Origin: Haliclona indistincta
Lineage: Eukaryota > Porifera > Demospongiae > Haplosclerida > Chalinidae
Length of the DNA stretch: 64,000 nucleotides
Direction of reading: 5' to 3'
NCBI GenBank assembly: GCA_964017065.1
Contig: OZ024785.1
Span: 2,499,142-2,563,141, forward strand
Shown here piece after piece: positions 32,893-45,209 of this stretch (position 1 is its first letter; every line of letters begins with the position of its first letter). Below the pieces are notes generated by a model that did not search any database, was not told the origin of the DNA, and saw only the letters and a program-made list of their open reading frames with translations. The position numbers and the translations under genes were made by a program.

Positions 32893-35592
32893 AGCCACAT
32901 CGTTCAAATTACTGACAGTGCAACTCCTGATCCTACGTACATGTATGCCTAGCATTTATTGTACAAACATCATGGTTTCTTAAAAGACCACTAAAGCATT
33001 GCATGAGTGATTCCACATTTTTCAAAGCTGTGAGTTACTCCAGTTGTAGTATACTCTGATCTGATAAGATGATTAGAGGTCTGTCTCATCAATCGGTTGC
33101 TTACTTAGAATTGATACTGAGTTGATTCAGGTGAAGAGCCTGTTCTCTTGTACGTGTTGTTTTTAACTGTTTGCCTTGAAATCTATACAATCACATGTCT
33201 TTTTCTTGTGATTCAATGATTATTCAAGAGCCAGTAGGTGGACTCAAGTGTGGATCAGTTCTAGCTAGTGCAGGTGTGCAATGGAGATGATGCCTAACAG
33301 CTAGTAACCACCTTACCAGGACAATACTGAGTATCAATCACAGCTAGTTTGAAATGCACTATTCGTTAAGACCTCGCTATCTAAGCTCAACTTGATCTTC
33401 CGCATAGACATGCTTGTGAATCTGCGTTAGCCCCACCCACACTTCTTTCAAACCCTTGGTTATGTGACAAAGCGCATGACCAAGCTAAGGGTTGATAATC
33501 AAGGTTTTGTTGTAGATGTACGTGTTTGCTTTAGTTTGCTTGTTTGTTTATTTCTAATTCACAACAAAAGTCACATTTTACACATTAGTAGCCTTTGTTC
33601 TTCATTTCTTGCATGGCTGTTGAATAGGAGAACATTATGCAACACTGTTAGCATAGTATTGCTTACTCTCTTTGCTATTGGAATTTCTGGCAGCATAACA
33701 GCAACAGATTACAACCAGTGTTATTAGTAGCACTACTACTATTACTACAGCTAGTACAGCACTTGCTACTGCTACTCCGATTATCAGAGGAAGGTTCTGT
33801 GGCTCTAAACAGTGCAATAGATTGAGTGATCTACAATACTGCATATTTTCAAAACCTGTGGTTACAGTTGGAGTAGGTGAGCTAGTTACTGATGGAAGAA
33901 GGGTAACTACAGAACTGCTAGCAGTAGAAGATTGTACTGCATGTGTGGAGAAAAGTGTTAAGGCATATTTCGCTGAATGACTCCTGACTCACTGAAAATG
34001 TTCTCCAAGGTGTGTCTCTGATTAGCTTCATTAACATACCTTGTAAGATACATTGAGTATGTTGTTATTCTCCGTTAATACTAGTTCTGAGTCGAATCCC
34101 AGAAACCCTGTACGCAAAACTAATTTAAATCCTGATGAATCATTATCACCTTTAGGGAATCCACTAGTAGTGTTTGTACTGGGTCCAGTGCTACCCACAT
34201 CAGTCTCAGCCTCCACTGTGAACACCAACTCATCACACTGACCTCCTCCTCCTCTCAGCACTAACTGCTCATCACATGTTGTCCACTGAGTGATCTGGTT
34301 TGATGTGAGGTTGAGTATGGTCATAGTGTAGTTGATGACAGGGAATGGCCATGGAGCAGTCCAGGTGAGAGTGAGGGCAGTCAGGTTAGTCACTGTCACT
34401 GAGGGAGCTACAGGAGGGCCTGGTGGACCTGGAGTAGCAATGGTATGGCTTGTCAATATTGAACTCCACTTGAATCTTACCTTGTACAACCAATATGCAG
34501 ACTTTATCAGGAGTCATGCATGAAGTGGTACTAGGTATATCTGGTGCACATAGCACTGATGTGTTTCTGTCTGTATTTGCTAGTACAGATACTGTTGTTG
34601 GGCCTCTAAAATCCACAGTAACATTTTCAGGAACTGTACCACTTGTTGCTGATAGTGCACTTGCACCCAATTTATTTGAAAATCCCACTGTTACATGTAC
34701 ATCAGGTCCAGTACAGGGACATGTGAAGCCGAAGTTAGTTCCAGGAGTCACCACTCGAGTGATGGTAGAGGCTGTAAAGGAAGGTTTTAGACTCATAGTT
34801 ACAAAGCAAACACTCCTCTAACCTTCATTGCAAGTTATCGCAGCTTTGTGTTGTACATGATAACAAGTTAGACAGATACTCTATTAGAATAGCACTACCT
34901 TTTCCTAGTCCAGGAATATTGAAAGAGACAGCAATGAAAAGAATAAGCCACATCGCTCTTCTCTGGTCTGTGCGTGCTTTTAGTCGATAAAGCAAAAGAG
35001 CTGATTTGATATGACCATGCTGGTAGAATACAAGCCAGATTGTGTGTGTATACTCTAGGGTTTCTGTCATACAAGAAGTCTGAAGAATTTGTAATTACAA
35101 GTGACTGCATGGATTCTATACTACATAGGATCACTCATTGAGTTGATTCTGGTTATCACTAAGACTAACCAATCACTGGTAGCTCAGCCCATGCAGATAG
35201 CATGTGACGAGTAGATAGTCAGGACTGGTATACTGTCTGCAGCACAGTGGGTCTCTCTGTCAGTTTTGCAGCCATCATGGTGGGAAGAAGCCTCTACATG
35301 TCTACAGTGTGGTAGAAGAAACCACCAAACTGACAGCCAGCCCAGTATAGCTGAGTCTGACAGATTCATGCATGGATTGAGCAAGCCTGAATACTTCTGG
35401 ATATGGGGTCAGTTGATAATACTGTATAGCTACTAGCAATGTTGGTTAGTATAACTACGCAACGTTTCATTAATGGATCAATGCAAACAGGAATGCCGCA
35501 AGCATGCATGCCAGTGCCTGGCTGGCTGTCTTAACTAAAAGTTTCTTGGTATTTAGACAAGTCCAGACTATTTTGATAAAGGTTCGTGTACA
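32893..35592. repeat. Segmental duplication unit (partner 38045-41108)
   Basis: The upstream region of B3 plus all of B4 and its upstream region are repeated as the upstream region of B5 plus B6. The right junction at about 35592 cuts the B5 tail; the partner copy continues differently after 41108. Confidence 0.7.
33635..34953 (-). pseudogene. B4: type B receptor lacking its second FN3-like domain
   Basis: Exons: 34899-34953 (signal peptide, MWLILFIAVSFNIPGLG), 34823-34843 (7 codons), 34481-34771 (Ig, intact), 34150-34428 (FN3, intact, four-glycine loop), 34040-34107, and 33635-33936 (Ser/Thr stalk, membrane helix, CCC, short tail ending in QYYANSVA). A deletion joins the end of the second FN3-like exon directly to the previous exon at about 34035, with ATTAACA shared at the breakpoint. 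Without that domain the phases no longer match (0 into 1). A transcript would stop early and could yield only a soluble Ig-FN3 fragment. Confidence 0.65.
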
Positions 35593-38052
35593 CTATCATG
35601 AATTCCACCATTATTTCCTTCTACGCCATAGATTGGGTTCGGAGCCATGTTAGTGTTCATTTCAGTTACAAACTGCCCTGTGAGACAGGACAGGATGAAG
35701 TGAAGTAATGCTTTGATGTGTGATGGCTCACTTGTTCTTCTTTTCCTTCTTTTGCTTTTCACGCACAGAACTATGCATGTACCAACCAGTGAGATGGTGA
35801 TAAACATGGTTGTCACACTGCCTAGTGTGCTGGCTACCAGGATTACCACAAGGACTGGCTGTGTGGTAGTAGCAGTCATTGTAGAAGTATCACTGGTAGC
35901 AGTAGGCATTGTGATCACTTCAGTTGCAGATACTGCATGGACAATAGCACAGTGATAGTATACTAACTTATACACTAAAGCATATGTCAGTATTGGTGAT
36001 AGTATACTAACATATACGTAAATGTCAGTATTATTGAAAGTATAAATATAATGTCGAGTGATTCATTCAATAACGTATAATTTTGAAATATTTTCAGCAT
36101 GTCCCAACTAGTGTTGTAAATGTTAACAATAACTAAAACTAAAACCTATTTTAGTAAGGGTCAAATCATTATCGTTAACAATAACAAACTATAACTAATA
36201 TTACCAGACTGAACTTTACTATTAATAACTAAAACTAAAATTTAGACCAACATTTAGTTATTGTAAAGTGATTAAAAATGCAAAAACCAATCAGGTGAGA
36301 CATGATTGATAGCGTCTTTTTCATGTGATTGCTGTAATACAACATGTTTCAAGACCTTATCCCAGCTAGGAAGGCAATTCTGTTATTTCTATTAAAAAGC
36401 AACACAGCTCGTTAATACTAATAGCACGCTAATAACAATAACAATAACTCACAATAACTAAAACTAAAATGTGCTTAATTTTCTTGTTAACAAATTATAA
36501 CTATAACTAAAAAGACACTGACAGTGTTACTTTAACAATAACTAAACTAAAATTAAACCCCATTACTTTAATTTTACAACACTAGTACCAACATGCAGCA
36601 CATTCGTAGGTCTTCTCAAACCATGCAAGGCAATATGGCATGCTGGAATCCAATATAGCTTGCCAGGTTTTACATAGCAAGATGACCTTACTACATCTAA
36701 AGGCCCAAGACTTATTACACAATTACTGGTACTCTGTTTACCTGGCGTGGGGGTTAATCGAAATATTTCATCTTCATTTACTAAAACAGAGAACATTGCA
36801 ATGACAGATGTTATGCTGCATCAGATGACTCACTGAAAATTTTCTCCAAGGTGTGTCTCTGATTAGCTTCATTAACAATGACCAATGATATATTGTATTG
36901 TGTAACAATGCTTGGCGGCTCTATTGGACTAGTGAAGCTACTGCAAGCATTCACTGACTGAGACATGGTCATTAGTCTAGTTTGGTTGCTGATGTAGGAG
37001 ATGGTATATGTGTACATCAGTGACTCATACTGACACACTTCGGGACACTGTGTATTGTGTAGTGAATGAGAAATCCATGAGATCAGAGTTGATTGGAGAT
37101 ATAACAAACCTTGTAAGAAACATTCAAAGTGTTATTATTTTTTGTGAGTACTAGTTCTGAATCAAATCCTTGAAACCCTGTATGCAAGAAATTACAAATA
37201 CTTATTATAAACTGCTATTAATTTGCAGTACCTTTAGGGAATCCACTAGTAGTGTTTGTACTGGGTCCAGTGCTACCCACATCAGTCTCAGCCTCCACTG
37301 TGAACACCAGCTCATCACACTGACCTCTTTCTTGTTCGTTTGTGAGCACATATCGTTCCTCAGTTGCAGTCCACTGAGTGATCTGGTTTGATGTGAGGTT
37401 GAGCATGGTCACAGTGTAGTTGATGACAGGGAATGGCCATGGAGCAGTCCAGGTGAGAGTGAGGGCAGTCAGGTTAGTCACTGTCACTGAGGGAGCTACA
37501 GGAGGGTCTGGTGGACCTGGAGTACCAATGATAATGTCTTGTCAATATTGAACTCCACTTGAATCTTACCTTGTACAACCATTATGCAGACTTTATCAGG
37601 AGTCATGCATGAAGTGGTAGGTATATCTGGTGCACATAGCACTGATGTGTTTCTGTCTGTACTTGCTAGTACAGATACTGTTGTTGGGTCTCTAAAATCC
37701 ACAGTGATATTTTCAGGAACTGTACCACTTGTTGCTGTTAGTGCACTTGCACCTAGTCTGTTTGAAAATCCCACCGTTACATGTACATCAGGTCCAGTAC
37801 AAGGACATGTGTAGCTGAAGTTAGTTCCAGGAGTCACCACTCGAGTGATTGTAGAGGCTATATGAAGATGACAGACTAGTAACTGTCAGCATTGCAATAT
37901 CCTTACCTTCATTGCATGTTATTTCCGCTTTGTGTTGTAAAGAACAGTCAATATAATAGGTTAGACAGCAACTCACTATAGCTATCAAATAAATTACCTT
38001 TTCCTGTTTGAAGATTATTGAAAGAAACAACAGCAATGAAAATAAGCCACAT
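35568..38052 (-). CDS. B5: intact type B receptor with truncated tail
   Basis: Exons: 37998-38052 (signal peptide, MWLIFIAVVSFNNL), 37907-37927, 37570-37857 (Ig), 37232-37516 (FN3, long-loop type), 37110-37177 and 36834-37047 (second FN3-like domain), 35732-35932 (Thr-rich stalk, helix LVVILVASTLGSVTTMFITI, basic KSKRRKRRT) and 35568-35677 (tail). The sum is 1242 nt, 413 aa, all in frame. The tail keeps NPIY but, unlike B7, ends soon after GGIHDSV, losing the YETI and YIAM sites. The change falls at a segmental duplication border. A hAT-like MITE sits in the long intron. It would act as a surface receptor with at most a PTB-type docking site. Confidence 0.8.
36109..36584. mobile_element. hAT-like MITE in a B5 intron
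   Basis: The ends are TAGTGTTGTAAA and its inverse TTTACAACACTA. The 8-base duplication is GTCCCAAC (36101-36108) and GTACCAAC (36585-36592), one mismatch. B7 has the single empty site GTACCAAC at 48843-48850. The inside is AT-rich with many AATAACTAAAACTAAAA-like repeats. 476 bp, non-coding. Confidence 0.75.
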
Positions 38053-41000
38053 CGTTCAAATTACTGTGCAAGTCCTACGTATGCCTAGTATTTATTGTAC
38101 AAACATCAAGGTTTCTTAAAAGAGCACTGAAGCATTGCATGAGTGATTCCACATTTTTCAAAGCTGTGAGTTACTCTAGTTGTAGTATACTCTGATCTGA
38201 TAAGATGATTAGAGGTCTGTCTCATCAATCAGTTGCTTACTTAGAATTGATATTGTATGAGTTGATTTAGGCGAAGAGCCTGTTCTCTTGTACGTGTTGT
38301 TTTCAACTGTTTGCCTTGAAATCTGTACAATGATAATGTCTTTTTCTTGTGATTCAATGATTATGCAAGAGCAGCCAGTAGGTGGACTCAAGTGTGGAGC
38401 AGTTCTAGCTAGTGCAGGTGTGCATTTGAGATGATGCCTAACAGCTATACATTCTAACCACCTTACCAGGACAATACTGGGTATCAATCACTATTTGTTT
38501 GAAATACACTATTTGTTAAGACCTCACTATCTAAGCTCAACTTGATCTTCCGCAAAGACATGCTTGTGAATCTGCGTTAGCCCCACCCACACTTCTTTCA
38601 AACCCTTGGTCATGTGACCAAGCACATGACCAAGCTAAGGGTTGATAATCAAGGTTTTGTTGTAGATGCATGTGTTTGCTTTAGTTTGCTTGTTTGTTTA
38701 TTACTAATTCACAACAAAAGTCACATTTTACTCATTAAGAGCCTTTGTTCTTTAATTCTTGCATGGCTGTTGAATAGGAGAACATTATGCAACACTTGTC
38801 AGCATAGTATTGCTTACTCTCTTTGTTATTGGAATTTCTTGCAGCACAACAGCAACAGGTTACAACCAGAGTTATGAGTAGCACTACTACTATTACTACA
38901 GCTAGTACAGCACTTGCTACTGCTACTCCAATCAGCAGAGGAAGGTTCTGTGGCTCTAAACAGTGCAATAGATAGAGTGATCTACAATACTGCATATTTT
39001 CAATACCTGTGGTTACTGATGGAGTAGGTGAGCTAGCTACTGATGGAAGAAGGGTACCTACAGAACTGCTAGCAGTAGAAGATGGTACTGCATGTGTGGA
39101 GAAAGCATATTTTACAAGATGACCTTACTACATACAAAGGCCCAAGACTTATTACACATTACTGGTACTCTGTTTACCTGACGTGGGGGTTGATTGGAAT
39201 ATTTCATCTTCAATTACTTAAAGAGAGAACATTGCAATGCACAGATGTTATGCTGTATCAGATGACTCACTGAAAATGTTCTCCAAGGTGTGTCTCTGAT
39301 TAGCTTCATTAACGATGACCAATGAGATATTGTATTGTGTAACAATGCTTGGCGGCTCTAGTAGACTAGTGAAGCTACTGCAAGTATTCACAGACTGAGA
39401 CATGGTCATCACATGTACAGTTTGGTTACTGATGTAGGAAATGGTATATATGTATGTCAATGATTCATACTGACAAACATCAGGACACTGTGTGTTGCAA
39501 TGAACTAAAATCTTGATTTTATCCAGATTTTATCAATGGTTTATTAACATACCTTGTAAGATACATTGAGTATGTTGTTATTCTCCGTTAATACTAGTTC
39601 TGAGTCGAATCCCAGAAACCCTGCATGTGCGCAAAGCTAATTTTAATACTGATGAATTCATTATCACCTTTAGGGAATCCACTAGTAGTGTTTGTACTGG
39701 GTCCAGTGCTACCCACATCAGTCTCAGCCTCCACTGTGAACACCAGCTCATCACACTAACCTCCTCCTCCTCCTCTCAGCACTAACTGCTCATCACATGT
39801 TGTCCACTGAGTGATCTGGTTTGATGTGAGGTTGAGCATGGTCACAGTGTAGTTGATGACAGGGAATGGCCATGGAGCAGTCCAGGTGAGAGTGAGGGCA
39901 GTCAGGTTAGTCACTGTCACTGAGGGAGCTACAGGAGGACCTGGTGGACCTGGAGTAGCAATGGTATGGCTTGTCAATATTGAACTCCACTAGAATCTTA
40001 CCTTGTACAACCAATATGCAGACTTTATCAGGAGTCATGCATGAAGTGGTACTAACTATATCTGGTGTACTAATTATATAGCACTGATGTGTTTCTGTCT
40101 GTACTTGCTAGTACAGATACTGTTGTTGGGTCTCTAAAATCCACAGTGACATTTTCAGGAACTCTACCACTTGTTGCTGTTAGTGCACTTGCACCAATTC
40201 CATTTGAAAATCCCACTGTTACATGTACATCAGGTCCAGTACAAGGACATGTGAAGCTGAAGTTAGTTCCAGGAGTCACCACTCGAGTGATTGTAGAGGC
40301 TATAAAGAAAGTTTTAGACTCATAGTTACAAAGCAAACACTCCTCTAACCTTCATTGCAAGTTATCGCAGCTATGTGTTGTACATGATAACAAGTTAGAC
40401 AGATTCTCTATTAGAATAACACTACCTTTTCCTAGTCCAGGAATATTGAAAGAGACAGCAATGAAAAGAATAAGCCACATCGCTCTTCTCTGGTCTGTGC
40501 GTGCTTTTAGTCGATAAAGCAAAAGAGCTGATTTGATATGACCATGCTGGTAGAATACAAGCCAGATTGTGAGTGTACTCTAGGGTTTCTGTCATACAAG
40601 AAGTCTGAAGAATTTGTAATTTCAAGTGACTGCATACTATAGGATCACTCAGTGAGTTGATTCAAGTTATCACTAAGAATAACCAAACACTGATAGCTCA
40701 GCCCAACATGCAGATAGCATGTGACGAGTAGATAGTTAGCACTGGTATACTGTCTGCCGCACAGTGAGTCTCTCTGTCAGTTTTGCAGCCATCATGGTGT
40801 GAAGAAGCCTCTACATGTCTACAGTGTGGTAGAAGAAACCACCAAACTGACAGCCAGCCCAGTATAGCTGAGTCTGACATATTCATGCATGGATTGAGCC
40901 CTGAATACTGCTGGATATGGGGTTAGTTGATAATACTGTATAGCTACTAGCAATATCGGTCTACGCAACGTTTCATTAATGGATCAATGCAAACAGGAAT

Positions 41001-41108
41001 GTCGCAAGCATGCAAGCCAGTGCCTGGCTGGCTGGTTGACTTAACTAAAATCAAAGTTTTCTCGGTATTTAGACAAGTCCAGACTATTTTGATAAAGGTT
41101 CGTGTAGA
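38045..41108. repeat. Segmental duplication unit (partner 32893-35592)
   Basis: Holds the B5 upstream region, B6 and the B6 upstream region; see the partner. Differences are small indels and the B6-specific stops. Confidence 0.7.
38735..40480 (-). pseudogene. B6: type B receptor with two stop-generating lesions
   Basis: Exons: 40426-40480 (signal), 40350-40370, 40002-40299 (Ig), 39668-39949 (FN3, five-glycine loop), 39553-39620 and 39271-39487 (second FN3-like domain), and 38735-39087 (stalk, helix, CCCC and tail). The Ig exon is 298 nt because of a 7-nt insertion near 40070, giving a stop after SVLYN. The FN3 exon has CAG changed to TAG at 39757-39759. Unlike B4 it keeps the second FN3-like domain, so B4 lost it after the duplication that made B4 and B6. 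S3 lies head to head, 903 bases upstream. Confidence 0.75.
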
Positions 41109-41383
41109 TCAAAGGGCCTGTTCACCTGGGTGTGTGCTGTGTTAGACTCTTTGTTGTGAAATCGAGCAGCAATCGCTCGGTTCGCTCGATCTACGTCTCG
41201 TGATGACGTCACGTGTCGTCTATCAAGTGGGTGGGGCTCGTGTTATGTATTATACTACTAGTGCAGGTGTGCGCGGGATGCCAAACCACTAGTCTACCAC
41301 TAGCAGACAACTATTAGCCGACAACAGCTACTAGTATTCATAATCCGGCCGGAACAGTACTGAGTGTCGTCTTTCTCGTAGCG

Positions 41384-43635
41384 ATGAAGGAATCGCTGAG
41401 ATACACGCTAGTGATCGCCACTGCTCTCTCGTCCTATCGCCTCCTCGAGGCGACCACACTACCTCTGCACCTAGTCCAGAACGTTGGTAAGGAAATCACG
41501 CAGACAGACAGTGCTTGCCCGAAGCGTTTCAGACTTTGGGCAGTATTTGAATATTGAGTTAGGCAAAATCTGATTTCCTCCATTTGCTAAGTAGCCATAA
41601 TATGATATGATCAACTCTGACTGACTGATCCCCTTGATCTTTCTCCAAATACAGGCACGTTGAATAACAGTAGTGGTTGGATTAGAGTTCGTCCTCAAGA
41701 TCCTGTGACTGTTGCCTGCACGAGCTCATGTGGGTTGGTGGAGTGGACCGTCATCCCGAACAGTGCCTATCATAATATAACCGTCTTATCTCGTACGGAT
41801 CAGAGATGCAACTCTACAAGTGGTGTCTGTGTTAACGTTTACAGCGAGCCGTGTCCCAGCGAAGAGGACGAGTACATGCTGTTCAAGCTGAGCCTGAAGA
41901 CCACAGTCACATTCATCATCCAGTGCAATGCTTACGTAGTCTTCAAAACTGACCTCACGATCAGGCACATGATCCGCGGGGACTCCTTTTTGGTGATAGC
42001 AGAAGAGGAGGAGAGCATAGCAGGTATGTTAGTTTGACTATATACAGTGAATATTACCAGGTGTGCTTGCTGTAAGGGTCAAATTAAGGTATAAGCTATT
42101 TGAACCAGTTTTTTTAGCTCCAGTCTGTTTGAACAAGCTGTTGGTACAATTTATTTAATCTCCCAGGCCCTGTTGTAACTGAGCATAGTTCACACACTGG
42201 CTGCCATAGAAACAGCCCAGACTCTAATCACATAGTGTAACTGTACAACCACCCATTTCTATTGTCTGGTTGAGCAGTAAACAAGTTGATATACTCTTAT
42301 GTAAGCTAGGTTGTTGATTGTGTACTATACCATCCAATAGTTGATACTATAATGTGTTGTACTAGCTTACAGTAGCCATTAGTTCAAGGTGGTTCTCCTC
42401 TTCTCTCCTCAGTGTCTCCTTCTCTACAAGCTGTTACTCCCTCCTCGACCCTCTCTGTCAATGAGTGTACCCAGACCAGTTCTTCTGTCACAACAGCGGC
42501 TGGTGCCTCCCACACCTCTTCGCAGTTGACCCCTGGTTTAACCTTCACCTCATACGCTGCAGTCACAAGATCAACCATTCTTCCTGCACCTACCACTATG
42601 ACACCCACTCTGGGATTTGCCTCTCCAGGTAATTAGTTGACCCTTTACATACGGCTTCCTGGTCTCCAAGGGTTCGTGTAACCTTAGTTGTGTGACCATG
42701 TGCTGGCTTTATCTCAACACAATAAAGGTTTCCTGTGTGCATATTGGTTACAATATACCTGTTAAACTTGATAGAAAGATTGAATCACAGTATAGAGAGG
42801 TTTCTATACATTGTTGGGTATGAGGGGCTTATCCCACACAGTATGCTGCCTGGTTGGTAGTTGTTTTTGATTGGGACTGGCATGTGATGAAACATGAATA
42901 CTCTGGACCTCAAACTACAAAGACTATGAATGCATGTAGCAGGTGTCTTATCACTCACTGGTCATGCACCTCCTCTCTGAGCTAATGCCGCATCACACCA
43001 GTATTGATCTGTTTGTACAGCTGGTTGTTTTTAGTTTCAGTATATTAGATAGCATAGTTACTCTGTGTTGCTGGTCTAGTATCTTGTTTTCTTTATGGGA
43101 CTAATTCACGGCAATGCCCTCCGGATGTATCGCCCACCTGAACACTATGTTAGCGTGAGACACCAGTGCCTTTATGAAGTCCCTAACCTGGTGTTTACTG
43201 TAGTTACAAAGCAAACTTTCGCTATACGAATTTGACCTTTTGTCGATGAATGATTGATTTATAAACTTCCATCTTGCTGTGTAATGTGTACATTGTACTT
43301 TATAAAACTGGCTTTAGATCAGGTTTTTAAAAATACATTGGTTCCACCACATCCTTAGAAGAAGTGATGAGATGAGGCAATCTATTGTGCTTAGTTGGTC
43401 TCTCTTTGGCTACCATGGTGACCGTAAAATGATTTTATTGTTACCATAGCATGCAGCTGCCATGTGTACTGGTCAGTGTCTATACTGAGTGTCATCTCTC
43501 ATGTAGTCGCACAATGTGTCACTTGAGTGACTCTTTGTTGCTTTTCCTCTGGTAGTAGTTCCTACTCTATTGTGGACCATGCTCTCTCTAACACACTCAC
43601 TGTCTACCTGATCTTTGTGTCACACACTCACTCAC

Positions 43636-43670
<35 letters not shown>

Positions 43671-45209
43671 TCACTGTCTACCTGATCTTTGTGTCACACA
43701 CTCACTCACACACTCACTCACTCACTCACTCACTCTCTCTCTCTCTCTCTCTCACCTCACTGTCTACCTGATCTTTGTGTCACACACTCACTCTCTCTCT
43801 CTCTCTCTCTTACTGTCTACCTGATCTTTGTGTGTGCACATACTTTAGATCTCCATCATCAAATTAATTAGCAGTACAAATTTGATATTTGTACATGTAC
43901 AAGACCAGCTGCATGTATTAAGTCTAGTATCAATGAATATTTATTATCATGAATACTATTATGTGTTGTGATTGACAGGTGCCTGCACACATAATTATTT
44001 CAGACATGCTGTCTCTGTGTGTGAGTCTCACGTACCCAAAGCCCATAATAAGCTTCTGATATGTATGAATTTTGCTGACCTGGTGTTAACCGTGTATCTT
44101 TCACTGTTTGCTAAATTGTTCATTATCAAAGTGCTATCGTATTACACAGCTGTATCACCTAATTTCATTGCTTGTCCTGGTTTTGTTAAAAAATATGGCT
44201 GGATGTGAACACGTTATATTCGCCTTGATCATGTGCTGATACCAAGGCATTTCAATATTATTTTGCATAATTGGATCATGTTCCCTAAATCACTGTACTC
44301 ATAAATTGCTAGCTACCAGATATATACAATCTATTTTTGTAGTAGAAGACTTGCTTGCTGTAATTTTTCAGGGTTTTTCCCTTGTTCATGTTTAACTGTT
44401 TACTTTCTATTTGAGCTATCAGATCTCTAGGGTCTGTCCCCTTTGTTTTTTTTCTTTCTATACACAAGTTACAAACACACTGTATTACCAGGAACGCATT
44501 AAGGGAAGGAGCGTTTAGCACGATTTATCCAAATGTGAAGTGCATCCAAAAACTTCCATATTAGGAAGTTTTTGGCAAGCGGTTGTTCACCGGTTGGTAG
44601 CTTTTGAAGTGCGTGGTGTTCAGATCACCAGCTAATCTTTCTGCCTTACCTTTTCTGCCTACAAGACAGCCCATAGCTCGCAACAAACAGCTTAGAAGAC
44701 AGTAAGCCTGACGTGCGCAGCGCACGGCGGAGTTTACATTTGGATATTTTCATTGCATGCATTGGAGTTGAACACTCCTTCCCCTTATGCACTCCTGGTA
44801 TTACCAATAGAGCTTAGTAGTTTGACTTGTTTCTCATTTCTAAGTTTTACTCTTTGTCTCTCTTCTCTGCTCCTCAGCCGCTGTTAATTCATTCACTGGG
44901 AGTAGCATTCCTGTGACTCTCTGCAGCTTCAACAGCTATCTCATCGTCACGGTCGTTCTCGGAGGCCTCCTCATCCTCTCTCTCATTGCACTGTTCATCA
45001 CTTGCATTTGCTGCAAGTACTCGTCCAGCCGGACCGTCTTAAAGTCCGATGACCTGGCTACAGCTTCAACGGGCACTGTCTCGCCTCTCTCACACACCAA
45101 GCACTCCTCATCAGCGTACCACGACACCAGAGTACGACCCTCCAGTAGAGAACTAGATATCATCGAATACTCAGATCCATCAGACTTACCGATATCCACA
45201 ACAGTATAA
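41384..45209 (+). CDS. S3: short single-Ig receptor
   Basis: Four exons, all phase 1: 41384-41486 (signal peptide, MKESLRYTLVIATALSSYRL), 41655-42023 (Ig-like, VACTSSCGLVEW and paired Cys later), 42413-42628 (Thr/Ser stalk) and 44878-45209 (helix YLIVTVVLGGLLILSLIALF, then CICC and an 80-residue tail). Total 1020 nt, 339 aa. The TSSCG/EW core resembles TACGSIEW of S1 and S4, so it is a diverged member of the same family. The tail is Ser/Thr-rich with tyrosines in SAYHD and IEYSD but no NPxY or YxxM. Intron 3 is 2.25 kb, unusually long here, with microsatellites and a MITE. An ATG at 41384 followed by a clear signal peptide supports the start. Confidence 0.85.
43617..43830. repeat. Compound (CT)n/(CACT)n microsatellite array in S3 intron 3
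   Basis: CT and CACT runs alternate with a repeated segment reading CACTGTCTACCTGATCTTTG, about four times. Confidence 0.9.
44489..44797. mobile_element. MITE with 7-8 bp target duplication in S3 intron 3
   Basis: The left end CAGGAACGCATTAAGGG is matched by the inverted right end CAGGAGTGCATAAGGGG, and inner CCAAATGT inverted repeats follow. GTATTAC flanks both sides (44482-44488 and 44798-44804). About 309 bp, non-coding. Duplication length and CAGG ends suggest hAT, but this is not certain. Confidence 0.55.

Larger units (their letters stand above)
29810..32900 (-). pseudogene. B3: type B receptor with two transposon hits
   Basis: The signal exon is split: the ATG part lies at 32892-32900 and the rest at 32246-32291, with MITE family 2 copy 2 between them. 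Exons 32165-32185, 31825-32115 (Ig, 291 nt, open) and 31494-31772 (FN3, open, four-glycine loop) look sound. The exon near 31395-31460 has lost its donor to Helitron-like copy 3. The second FN3-like exon lies beyond it at 30042-30262 with small indels, and only the first bases of the stalk exon remain near 29810-29843. Confidence 0.75.
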
